Positions 56,081-64,000 of a stretch of DNA of 64,000 nucleotides are shown piece after piece. Under the pieces are notes generated by a model. The model was not told the DNA's origin. It did not search any database and saw nothing but the letters and a program-made list of their open reading frames with translations. How positions within the stretch are numbered: position 1 is the first letter of the stretch; each line of letters starts with the position of its first letter. Position numbers and translations under genes: made by a program. Source of the DNA: Anabaena sp. PCC 7108 (GTDB lineage Bacteria > Cyanobacteriota > Cyanobacteriia > Cyanobacteriales > Nostocaceae); contig NZ_KB235896.1 of assembly GCF_000332135.1 (NCBI RefSeq), positions 1,213,465 through 1,277,464 of the forward strand. Reading direction: 5' to 3'.

Positions 56081-56563
56081 CATCATCTAGATTTACAGAC
56101 TGACAATTATGGAACTGCGCGGAGAGTTGTTTTGATCAAAAATTAATCCGACTTGATATGAAAGATTTATTTAATATCTGAACATTAATTAAATGTAACA
56201 CCTTTTTCCATAAACACGCAGCCACTTTGATATCAAACTAGTTCAGTTAAGACTAAAAATCAATATCTATAGGACTCCTATAGAAGTCATATTTGATTTT
56301 TGAAAAAAAATTAGGTATTGTAGGGTGCGTCAGATATTACAAATCTGTTTATTAATAGAATTTATGGAGTCTGACGCACCCTACGTATCTTTTCATAAAT
56401 CAAATATTATTCCTATATTTGATTTTTGATAGCTTGCGTGGCGTAGCCATACAGAACTCCGTACATACTAAAATCCTTCTTTCCTGTTAAGAGTTCCCTG
56501 TTCCCTGCCTCCATGAAAAATTCATGAATCAAATCGGATCACTATATCTAAATTAGGTTTTAC
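56081..56563. other. 483-bp intergenic region
   Basis: No gene was found. It contains a MITE-like element (56269-56416) and GTTCCCTGTT repeats near 56486-56507. Confidence 0.6.
56269..56416. repeat. MITE-like palindromic element
   Basis: Inner arms GTAGGGTGCGTCAGA (56320) and TCTGACGCACCCTAC (56370) are perfect inverted repeats. Outer arms ATATTTGATTT and AAATCAAATAT also pair. The inner part is shared with 2849-2945; the outer part is different. Confidence 0.75.
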
Positions 56564-56749
56564 TTAGGCTCTATCCAAACTACAAAAATTAGAAATGAGA
56601 GTGTTACCTAAAAGAGTTTCTGATAAAGAACAGCAAAGATTATGTGTAAATACTGGCATTTTTTGCCGACAAGTACAACAAAACCAGTAAGTTTCAGATT
56701 TACTTATATGTAGTAACAACAAATTAGAACAACAGGGACAATAATTCAT
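56564..56749 (-). CDS. small zinc-ribbon-like protein
   Basis: The 61-residue protein starts MNYCPCCSNLLLLHISKSETYW and continues FCCTCRQKMPV. The paired CPCC and CCTC motifs fit one zinc ribbon. Similar very small proteins are common in filamentous cyanobacteria. Role unknown. Confidence 0.75.
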   Translation of the reverse strand: MNYCPCCSNLLLLHISKSETYWFCCTCRQKMPVFTHNLCCSLSETLLGNTLISNFCSLDRA

Positions 56750-56963
56750 ATATTTCTCAATTCCTTTTTTTAAGATGTGTTTCCCGTAGGGTCGTTATGG
56801 TGACAACCCTGATTTATTCACAACAAGTATTTATAGTTCTAAACTATATTTTACAAATATGAGGAACTTGTGAGGTTAGTTTAGATAACAATATATTTGG
56901 TAACATTACTACACATTAACAGCCTGAATTAGGAGTTGTTTAACTTCCATGTAGTGATAATAG

Positions 56964-57061
56964 GGCGTTGCATAATTGCGGGATGATTTGAGAATCTGCA
57001 TTAATATATAATCACCGCGTCTGGAGCGTCAGCCTCAATCATCCCCTTATTCAGCAACGCC
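56964..57061. repeat. MITE-like element with GGCGTTGC ends
   Basis: GGCGTTGCATAATTGCGGGATGATT is paired with AATCATCCCCTTATTCAGCAACGCC (written here only in part: arms GGCGTTG and CAACGCC, inner GGATGATTTGAG and CTCAATCATCC). It is about 98 bp long and noncoding. Confidence 0.75.
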
Positions 57062-57120
57062 GATAATAGTTTTATCCTCACAAATTCCTCAGATTTAATA
57101 TGTATAAAAATAATGGTTTA

Positions 57121-57221
57121 TATCATGTCCGACTAATCACTTATCAAAAAAAAATCTCCGCGTCAGTCTAAATGATAAGTATATCTCTGACGAGACGCTA
57201 CGCGAACAACCGGACATGATA
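57121..57221. repeat. MITE-like element with TATCATGTCCG ends
   Basis: TATCATGTCCG and CGGACATGATA are perfect inverted ends, with a second pair (ACTTATC and GATAAGT) inside. About 100 bp, noncoding, different in sequence from the other families. Confidence 0.8.
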
Positions 57222-57293
57222 TTAGTTGAGCAGTAGATTAGTTTACTATTACTAAAAACTTTTTAATTTGTATCTTTTAAAGGATGATAAAAC

Positions 57294-60200
57294 ATGGTAC
57301 GGATACCACGCAAGCAAGACAATCATAGCCAAGTTTCAAAAGAACAAGCATTAGTCTTACCTTTGAATTCCGTGGGAATTGCAGATATTCCCTTCGTAGG
57401 TGGAAAAAATGCCTCTTTAGGAGAGATGATTCAGCAATTGAGTCCCAAAGGAGTAAAAGTTCCCGACGGGTTTGCTACTACTGCATATGCTTATAAATTT
57501 TTCATTAGTGGGGCAGGTTTAGAAGCTAAACTGAGAAATATTTTTGCTTCTTTAGATATAGAAGATATAGATAATTTGCGGCATTGTGGTCAACAAGCTA
57601 GGTCGCTGATGCTAAACACGCCATTTCCGCTAGAATTACAACAAGCGATCGCAAAATCTTATCAAAGTCTCTGTCAAGAATACGGTGAAGATACTGATGT
57701 TGCAGTTCGTTCTAGTGCCACAGCCGAAGACCTCCCAGATGCTAGTTTTGCCGGACAGCAAGAAACCTATCTCAACGTTCACGGACTCAAAGGTGTATTA
57801 GAATCTTGCCATAAATGCTTTGCTTCTATTTTTACTGACCGTGCTATTTCTTACCGACAAATCAAAGGATTTGACCACTTTGAGTTAGCCCTTTCAGTCG
57901 GGATACAAAAAATGGTACGTTCTGACTTAGCTTGTTCTGGTGTGATGTTCTCCATTGACACAGAAACAGGCTTTAAAGATGCGGCCTTAATTACTGCTGC
58001 TTATGGTTTGGGTGAAACCGTCGTTCAAGGTGCAGTTAACCCAGATGAATATTTAGTATTTAAACCCACTCTCAAACAAGGCTTTAAACCAATCCTCCAA
58101 AAACGTTTGGGGACAAAAGAAATTAAAATGGTTTATGACTTAGGAGGGATGAAATTAACGAAAAATGTCTCCGTTCTCCCCGCAGAAAGAAATCAATTTG
58201 CCTTGAATAATGACGAAATTCTCCAACTAGCAACCTGGGCTTATATTATTGAAGATCACTATTCCCAAGTCCGTGGTCTGGAAACACCAATGGATATTGA
58301 ATGGGCAAAAGATGGGGTGACAGGAGAATTATTTATAGTCCAAGCTAGACCAGAAACAGTACAATCTCAAAAATCTAAAACTGTTCTTATCAGTTATCAC
58401 CTCCAAGAAAAAAGTGCAGTTTTATTAACAGGTCGTAGCGTTGGGGAAATGATTGGTCAAGGTAAAGCCAAAGTCATTCTCGACGCGAACCAAATTCAAC
58501 AATTTCAAGCCGGAGATGTGCTAGTTACAAACCGCACAGATCCAGATTGGGAACCAATCATGAAAAAAGCCAGTGCTATTGTCACCAACTCTGGTGGTAG
58601 AACTTGCTTTGATGGAAATACAAAAATTCTCACCAATAAAGGTTTTATCACCATTCAGCAAATCTATGAACAAGGATATCAAGGATTATCAACTTTAGCC
58701 CTCAACACTAAAACCCATAAAATAGAATGGAAACCTATTACAGATGCAATGAAACGTACATCTCAAGTGATTGGGGTGAGTGTATCTCAAACAAGGAAAG
58801 TTACAGATAATATCCTGCGCTTAACTCCTGATCATAAAATGGTCAATCTTCGGGATGGTGAATATACCAAAACTGAGATTCAAGAAATGTTAGATAGTCA
58901 AGAAATGGTGCTTGTATCTCAGAATATTCCTAAATTAGGTAACAACAAAAATCAAGAAGCTGATTTAGCTTATCTGATCGGAGGAATAATCACAGACGGC
59001 TCAATTTATACTACTCGAACTCATGGAGAAGTTCAGTTTATTCAAAAATGTTTACCAGAGAAACAAGCATTCATAGCTACTATGAATGAGAAAATGAGTA
59101 CTGTTTATGGTAAATCTTTTACGGCTTGTGAGAAAGCAGAATCTTCAGGTTACATACGAGGAAAACAGGTAAAAGGGCAAGCTACAGCTTATCGTATTTA
59201 TTCTAAAGCGATCGCCTACAACTTAAAAGAAAAAGAGCAACAGATTACTCAAATTCTACTCGAAAATACTCCAGAAGTTTCTTATCAATTTTTAGGAGGT
59301 GTGATTGATGGTGATGGTTGCTATTATAACAACCGCATTAATATCTATATTTCTGAAGAAAACTTACTACAAGCTGTAATTATTGCTTGTTTGAAAATTA
59401 ATACTGTTCCTCAAGTTACCAGAAATCGTCATATCTACAATGTGCAGATTGTGGAAAAATTAGAGCGAATTTTAGAATATACTCAACGAGTAAAAGGAGA
59501 TGTTAATCGAAGAACTATTCAAACCCGTTTCTTTGCTACTAATCAACTATTTAGTGAGAATGTAACAGGTCAAATCAAACTTAGAAAAGATAAAAATCTC
59601 CTGATTTCTGATAAGCAACTCCGTGAAATAGGTCAATTTGAACAACTTCTGCAAGGTGATATTCGGATGCAACGAGTTGTTAAAGTTGCAGATGCAGTAG
59701 AAGCTGAAGTTTATAATATTACTGTTGCAGATCATCATAATTATCTAGTTTTTACTAGTAAATACACTCCTGTAGTGGTTTGTAACTGTCATGCCGCAAT
59801 TATTGCCAGAGAAATGGGAATTCCGGCAATTGTTGGCTGTGGTAATGCAACGACATTATTACAAACTGGACAAGAAATTACTGTCAGTTGTGCTGAAGGT
59901 GAAACAGGCAAAGTTTATGCAGGTTTATTAAACTTTGAAGTTCAAGAATTACCTTTAGAAAATTTGCCCCGCACCCGCACTAAAATTATGATGAATGTGG
60001 GCAACCCAGAAGAAGCATTAGGTCTAACAGCAATTCCTAATGATGGTGTGGGTTTGGCAAGGATGGAATTTATTATTGCTAACCACATCAAAGCCCATCC
60101 TTTAGCACTACTACATTTTCATGATTTAGAAGATGAACTGGCTAAATACAAAATTGCGGAATTAACTGCCCAATATGAAAATAAAGCCGAATTTTTTATT

Positions 60201-60935
60201 GATAAACTCGCACAAGGTATTGGGACAATTGCTGCCGCTTTTTATCCTAAACCTGTAATTGTCCGTCTGTCAGATTTTAAGAGTAATGAATATGCAAACC
60301 TCTTAGGTGGCAGACAATTTGAACCTAAAGAAGAAAACCCGATGCTTGGTTGGCGTGGTGCTTCTCGCTACTATGATCCTCGTTATCGTGAGGGTTTTGC
60401 CTTAGAATGTGAAGCCATGAAGCGGGTAAGAAATGAAATGGGTTTAACCAACATAATTTTGATGGTTCCCTTCTGCCGAACTCCCGAAGAAGGAAAACGT
60501 GTACTGGCAGAAATGGCAGCAAATGGTTTGGTAAAAGGTGAAAATGGTTTGCAAGTTTATGTGATGTGCGAGTTACCCAGTAACGTGATTTTAGCTGATG
60601 AATTTAGCCAAGTCTTTGACGGCTTTTCTATTGGTTCTAATGACTTGACACAGTTAACTTTAGGAATAGATCGGGATTCTGAGTTAGTTGCACATCTGTT
60701 TGATGAACGCAATCAAGCTGTCAAGAGAACAATTTCTAGAGCGATCGCAACTGTAAAACAGTTTAAACGTAAAATTGGTATCTGTGGCCAAGCCCCCAGC
60801 GATTATCCAGAATTTGCCAGGTTCCTGGTTAAAGAAGGGATAGATTCTATAAGTCTCAACCCTGACTCTGTACTCAAGACTCAGTTAGAAATTGCCGCAG
60901 CAGAAGGTGAAGAGGATTTTACTCCTTACTCCTGA
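57294..60935 (+). CDS. ppsA: phosphoenolpyruvate synthase interrupted by an intein
   Basis: The 1213-residue precursor contains an 819-residue PEP synthase and a 394-residue intein. The enzyme makes PEP from pyruvate, ATP and water in gluconeogenesis. The N-terminal ATP-binding domain carries VGGKNASLGEMIQ, RSSATAEDLPDASFAGQQET and GETVVQGAVNPDEY; the C-terminal PEP domain carries LGWRGASRYYDPRYREGFALE and GSNDLTQLTLGIDRDSE. The intein splits GGRT/CHAAIIARE, so the phosphohistidine (residue 833) directly follows the +1 cysteine. The enzyme can work only after splicing. A strong terminator follows. Confidence 0.95.
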   Translation: MVRIPRKQDNHSQVSKEQALVLPLNSVGIADIPFVGGKNASLGEMIQQLSPKGVKVPDGFATTAYAYKFFISGAGLEAKLRNIFASLDIEDIDNLRHCGQQARSLMLNTPFPLELQQAIAKSYQSLCQEYGEDTDVAVRSSATAEDLPDASFAGQQETYLNVHGLKGVLESCHKCFASIFTDRAISYRQIKGFDHFELALSVGIQKMVRSDLACSGVMFSIDTETGFKDAALITAAYGLGETVVQGAVNPDEYLVFKPTLKQGFKPILQKRLGTKEIKMVYDLGGMKLTKNVSVLPAERNQFALNNDEILQLATWAYIIEDHYSQVRGLETPMDIEWAKDGVTGELFIVQARPETVQSQKSKTVLISYHLQEKSAVLLTGRSVGEMIGQGKAKVILDANQIQQFQAGDVLVTNRTDPDWEPIMKKASAIVTNSGGRTCFDGNTKILTNKGFITIQQIYEQGYQGLSTLALNTKTHKIEWKPITDAMKRTSQVIGVSVSQTRKVTDNILRLTPDHKMVNLRDGEYTKTEIQEMLDSQEMVLVSQNIPKLGNNKNQEADLAYLIGGIITDGSIYTTRTHGEVQFIQKCLPEKQAFIATMNEKMSTVYGKSFTACEKAESSGYIRGKQVKGQATAYRIYSKAIAYNLKEKEQQITQILLENTPEVSYQFLGGVIDGDGCYYNNRINIYISEENLLQAVIIACLKINTVPQVTRNRHIYNVQIVEKLERILEYTQRVKGDVNRRTIQTRFFATNQLFSENVTGQIKLRKDKNLLISDKQLREIGQFEQLLQGDIRMQRVVKVADAVEAEVYNITVADHHNYLVFTSKYTPVVVCNCHAAIIAREMGIPAIVGCGNATTLLQTGQEITVSCAEGETGKVYAGLLNFEVQELPLENLPRTRTKIMMNVGNPEEALGLTAIPNDGVGLARMEFIIANHIKAHPLALLHFHDLEDELAKYKIAELTAQYENKAEFFIDKLAQGIGTIAAAFYPKPVIVRLSDFKSNEYANLLGGRQFEPKEENPMLGWRGASRYYDPRYREGFALECEAMKRVRNEMGLTNIILMVPFCRTPEEGKRVLAEMAANGLVKGENGLQVYVMCELPSNVILADEFSQVFDGFSIGSNDLTQLTLGIDRDSELVAHLFDERNQAVKRTISRAIATVKQFKRKIGICGQAPSDYPEFARFLVKEGIDSISLNPDSVLKTQLEIAAAEGEEDFTPYS
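58605..59786 (+). other. in-frame intein with LAGLIDADG homing endonuclease
   Basis: The intein spans residues 438-831 of the precursor. Block A starts CFDGNTKILTNKGFITIQQI; block B is LRLTPDHKM (about 507-515) with the TxxH histidine. Two dodecapeptide motifs, AYLIGGIITDGSIY (about 557) and FLGGVIDGDGCYY (about 665), are those of a LAGLIDADG endonuclease, both with an aspartate retained. Block F is YNITVADHHNYLV. The end is VVVCN followed by Cys+1. The last-but-one residue is Cys and not the usual His. Splicing should still use Cys1, Asn831 and Cys+1. Confidence 0.93.
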
Positions 60936-60941
60936 CTTTTG

Positions 60942-60993
60942 ATGAGGGAAGGCCATCTTGATGGGTTTCAAACCCACGCAGGTGGTCTTTTTC
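60942..60993 (+). terminator. strong hairpin terminator of ppsA
   Basis: GGCCATCTTG pairs with CAGGTGGTC (with G-U pairs), enclosing an inner TGGGTTTCAAACCCA hairpin, and is followed by TTTTT. It lies 7 bases past the ppsA stop. Confidence 0.8.
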
Positions 60994-61507
60994 CCAAGAG
61001 AAGAACGTTTTTGTCTTGTCTGTGTAGCCGTGATTGACAATCGTCTTTGCCAACATCCTGTGAGACTATAATATTTTCAAAATTATTAAATTATTTAATC
61101 TCCGTAAAATAACAGATCATCTAACCCCAATTTGACAATACAATAAATTTGATCACCAAAAAATTAAATAAATTTTCTACTTTAGTGATTAATTTATCCT
61201 CTGTTCTTTAGCAAATGTGTAAAATTTCGGATTGATATTTATCGATAAGCTTGCTATTGACTGACTGCATAGGTGGTATTTTACCTGATTCTCAATAACC
61301 CACCCAGAATAAAAGTTGACTAAAAATCAGGAAAATAATTAAGCAAAAGTGAAGTATTAATTCAAATATTCTCCTGATTCACCTCCCAAAGGAAATACAT
61401 TGATTTTTAGATGTGTATCCCTCGTGCAAAACCTCGGCAGTCAAGCAACCATTAGAAATTGCTGAAAAGCTTGTGTAGTCTGCTTTTTTAGTTGTTAATT
61501 TCTATTT
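60994..61507. other. 514-bp upstream region of the CBS histidine kinase gene
   Basis: No gene was found. AT-rich throughout. A CCTCCCAAAGG segment and the shared leader element (61439-61503) are at its right end. Confidence 0.55.
61439..61503 (+). promoter_or_regulatory. leader element shared with the GGDEF gene (copy 2)
   Basis: It aligns with 54817-54882 at about 80-85 percent identity by eye (AGTCAAGCAACCATTAGAAA, then TTGCTGAAAAGCTTGTGTAGT). It ends five bases before the ATG of the kinase, so it lies in the untranslated leader or promoter. Confidence 0.55.
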
Positions 61508-64000
61508 ATGCTCATTATGCAATTAAAAAACGAACTGATTGATTTACCTTCTTTACATAAAATAATCGATCATTTTCCCTTGAAAATGAGTCCTGATAGT
61601 TATGTAGCCGATGCTATTATTTTGATGAATCAAGCCCAAAGTCATAGCTATCAACCTCTCAACTCCTCAACATTAATTCCATCCAGCACATTGAGTCAAA
61701 AAGTAACTAGCTATGTTTTGGTGGTAGAAGAAACACAGTTATTAGGAATATTTACTATTAGTGATGTCCTAAGATTAACAGCCTTGGGTAAGGATTTATC
61801 CAAGGTAAAAATAGCTGAAGTGATGACCCAGCCAGTTATCACCTTGAAACAATCAAATTTTCAGGATATTCTGACAGTCTTATTACTTTTTAAGAAATAT
61901 CAAATTCATCATTTACCGATTGTCGATGATCAAGAAAAATTGTTAGGAATAGTCACTGAATCTGGTTTGTTACAAGAGTTAGATTTAGTTAAAATGTTAG
62001 GTGTAATTGAAGACGAGATTTGCTTACGCAAACAAACAGAATCAATGTTACGTGGACTGACTGATGATTTAGAAAAAAGGGTAGCAGAACGCACAGTAGA
62101 ATTAATAGTTACAAATCAAAATCTCCAACAAGAAATTACTGAGCGAAAACAAGCAGAAGCCTCAAGAACAGAAAGTGAAGAGCGACTGAACTTAGCTTTA
62201 GAAGCTGGCAAAATGGGTATATGGGATTGGAACATCACTACAAATAAATATCTGTGGTGTATCAATATGGGAACGCTACATGGACTACCAAACAACAGCT
62301 TATCTCCAAACATTGAAAGCTTTCTAGATTTAGTTCATCCTGAAGATCGGAAGTCTTTTATAAAGTCTGTAACTGACTCGATTCAGCAAGGAAGCGGATT
62401 TTGTGCTGAATATCGAGCAGTTTGGCCTGATGGTAGTCTACACTGGTTAAAATGTAAAGGCAAAGTCTTCTACAATGAAACAGGTCAGCCGCAGCGGATG
62501 GTTGGTGCAACCATAGACATATCTGAGAGCAAGAAGACAGCACAGCAAATCTATGAACAAGCAGCCCTATTAGATATCGCTACAGACGCGATTTTTGTCC
62601 GAGATTTCCAAATGGATATCTTATTTTGGAATCAAGGTGCAGAGCGGATATATGGTTGGCAGATTCATGAAGCCTTGGGTAAAAACCTGAAGGATATTTT
62701 TCACGTCACAACTTCTTATGAAGAAGAGGTAATTGCACTTAAAGCCGTAATTAAACATGGCTCTTGGCTGGGTGAATTATCAAAAGTAACTAAATCTGGT
62801 CAGGAAATTATTGTTGAAAGTCGCTGGACATTGATGTTTGATACTGAAGGGTCTCCCAAATCTATCTTGATTGTAGATACTGACATTACCGAGAAAAAAC
62901 TACTCGAAGAACAGTTTCTCCGCACCCAGCGACTAGAAAGTATTGGTACTTTAGCAGGTGGTATTGCCCACGACATTAATAATATATTGACACCCATTTT
63001 AGGAGCCGCGCAAATACTCAAAGGTAAATTCGGCAAAAACCAAGAACTTCATCAACAAATGCTGACAATTATTGAAAATAATGCCAAACGTGGTGCGATT
63101 TTAGTCACTCAAGTGTTGTCCTTTGCGCGAGGATTTAAAGGAAAAAATACGATTGTACAAGTTAGGCATTTAATAGGGGAAATTATTCAAGTTGCTAGGC
63201 AGACATTTCCTAAATCAATCGAATTCATCACCCAAATACCGGAAGACCTTTGGGCTGTTTCTGGAGATGCTACCCAACTACATCAAGTGATAATGAACTT
63301 AGTAGTTAATGCCCATGACGCTATGCCAAATGGAGGGATTCTCAGCATTTCGGCACAAAATCGCTACATTGATGAAGCTTATTGTCGGATGCATCTTGAG
63401 GCCAAAGTCGGGAATTATATTGTCATTTCTGTCCAAGATACGGGAATTGGGATGTCTCCAAATATATTAGAGCGGATTTTTGAGCCATTTTTCACCACCA
63501 AGGAGATAGGTACTGGTACAGGATTGGGTTTATCAACGGTGCGGGGGATTATTAAAAGCCACGATGGGTTTATGACAGTTTCTAGCCAAGTTGGTCAAGG
63601 AAGCAAATTTAAGATGTTCTTGCCAGCTTTAGAAGCCCCTCAAATTGAGGTTTTAGATGAATTAGAAATGCCTCTAGGAGAAGGAGAGTTGATTTTAGTA
63701 GTGGATGATGAAGCTCAAATTCGAGACGTAACTACAGTCATTCTGGAAAACCATAATTACCAGACGATGACTGCAAGTAATGGAATTGAAGCGATCGCTC
63801 TTTATGTCCAACACAAGTCGCAAATTAGTGCAGTTTTGATGGATATGATGATGCCAGAAATGGATGGAATGACTGCTATTCGCACTTTGCAAAAAATCGA
63901 CCCCAATGTACAAGTTATTGCTTCTAGCGGATTGAGTACAACAGATGTATTACCTCAAGTAGATGAAATGGAAGTAAAAGCAGTTTTATTAAAACCTTAT
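61508..64000 (+). CDS. CBS-PAS hybrid histidine kinase (incomplete at window end)
   Basis: The frame opens after a TAA directly upstream and runs without stop to the window end (831 codons). It has two CBS motifs (about 15-165: MSPDSYVADAIILMNQ, SYVLVVEETQLLGIFTISDVLRL, VMTQPVITL, HHLPIVDDQEKLLGIVTESGLL). A coiled coil and two PAS units follow (about 235-350 and 355-475). The HisKA histidine is in LAGGIAHDINNILTPILG, the N box in QLHQVIMNLVVNAHDAMPNGG, and G2 is GTGTGLGLSTV. A receiver domain (LILVVDDEAQIRD, phosphoacceptor in VLMDMMMPEMDG) is cut after VLLKPY. No transmembrane segment: a soluble sensor, perhaps of adenine nucleotides through CBS. Confidence 0.92.
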   Translation, partial: MLIMQLKNELIDLPSLHKIIDHFPLKMSPDSYVADAIILMNQAQSHSYQPLNSSTLIPSSTLSQKVTSYVLVVEETQLLGIFTISDVLRLTALGKDLSKVKIAEVMTQPVITLKQSNFQDILTVLLLFKKYQIHHLPIVDDQEKLLGIVTESGLLQELDLVKMLGVIEDEICLRKQTESMLRGLTDDLEKRVAERTVELIVTNQNLQQEITERKQAEASRTESEERLNLALEAGKMGIWDWNITTNKYLWCINMGTLHGLPNNSLSPNIESFLDLVHPEDRKSFIKSVTDSIQQGSGFCAEYRAVWPDGSLHWLKCKGKVFYNETGQPQRMVGATIDISESKKTAQQIYEQAALLDIATDAIFVRDFQMDILFWNQGAERIYGWQIHEALGKNLKDIFHVTTSYEEEVIALKAVIKHGSWLGELSKVTKSGQEIIVESRWTLMFDTEGSPKSILIVDTDITEKKLLEEQFLRTQRLESIGTLAGGIAHDINNILTPILGAAQILKGKFGKNQELHQQMLTIIENNAKRGAILVTQVLSFARGFKGKNTIVQVRHLIGEIIQVARQTFPKSIEFITQIPEDLWAVSGDATQLHQVIMNLVVNAHDAMPNGGILSISAQNRYIDEAYCRMHLEAKVGNYIVISVQDTGIGMSPNILERIFEPFFTTKEIGTGTGLGLSTVRGIIKSHDGFMTVSSQVGQGSKFKMFLPALEAPQIEVLDELEMPLGEGELILVVDDEAQIRDVTTVILENHNYQTMTASNGIEAIALYVQHKSQISAVLMDMMMPEMDGMTAIRTLQKIDPNVQVIASSGLSTTDVLPQVDEMEVKAVLLKPY

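Larger units (their letters stand above)
56750..57293. other. 544-bp upstream region of ppsA with two inverted-repeat elements
   Basis: No gene was found. Two different palindromic elements lie at 56964-57061 and 57121-57221. An AAAGGATG ribosome-binding-like sequence precedes the ppsA ATG. Confidence 0.6.

Noticed and set aside
1-64000. tRNA and rRNA genes
   Set aside because: No T-loop plus acceptor-stem combination and no rRNA-like stretch was recognised by eye on either strand; a tRNAscan run would settle this.

Overview
The window looks like a chromosomal segment of a filamentous, probably heterocyst-forming cyanobacterium (Nostocales type). The signs are low-to-moderate GC, frequent HIP1 octamers (GCGATCGC), many short tandem hexamer and heptamer repeats, a chlorophyll biosynthesis methyltransferase (chlM), a likely NtcA box before an ammonium transporter, and many cyanobacterial small-protein families (DUF29, DUF4327, NIL domain). 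The species cannot be named from the sequence alone.

Layout. 0-3.4 kb: a ribbon-helix-helix/Mop-domain protein, a DUF427 protein, and a truncated formylglycine-generating-enzyme-like protein whose C-terminus looks like the variable region of a diversity-generating retroelement target. Its start codon lies inside the end of an insertion-element remnant. 3.5-12.7 kb: housekeeping genes (recQ, DUF423, chlM, nagA, purE, an amt-type ammonium transporter, a NIL-domain protein). 12.7-17.4 kb: a sulfate ABC transporter (cysW, cysT, a lipoprotein binding protein) with a second, divergent, non-lipoprotein sulfate-binding protein; the ATPase gene is not here. 17.7-20.9 kb: a tandem duplication of a secreted four-cysteine protein, then a PRC-barrel protein.

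21.0-30.0 kb is an accessory island. It holds a TumA/TumE-like remnant, Phd/PIN, RHH/PIN and DUF433/DUF5615 toxin-antitoxin pairs, a HEPN-like protein, and a compact three-gene operon (HNH nuclease, unknown protein, minimal nucleotidyltransferase). It is bounded by two decayed copies of the 3' end of smc and a decayed copy of the 3' end of a Uma2 gene; the intact Uma2 gene and intact smc follow at 29.3-33.8 kb. This suggests that repeated local duplication built the island.

34-57 kb: an amino-acid-type ABC ATPase, a truncated TauE fragment, a Ser/Thr kinase, a hybrid histidine kinase, a nucleotide cyclase, an XPB-Bax1 helicase-nuclease pair, a two-domain histidine phosphatase, a dihydroorotase-like protein with altered metal ligands, two radical-SAM proteins, an outer-membrane-like protein, a TPR protein, a CheB-like remnant, DUF4327 and a PAS-GGDEF protein. 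57.3-60.9 kb: phosphoenolpyruvate synthase interrupted by an intein exactly at the catalytic histidine loop. The window ends inside a CBS-PAS hybrid histidine kinase. Families of palindromic MITE-like elements and GAGACGTT palindromes are scattered between the genes. No tRNA, rRNA, CRISPR array or intact transposase was seen.
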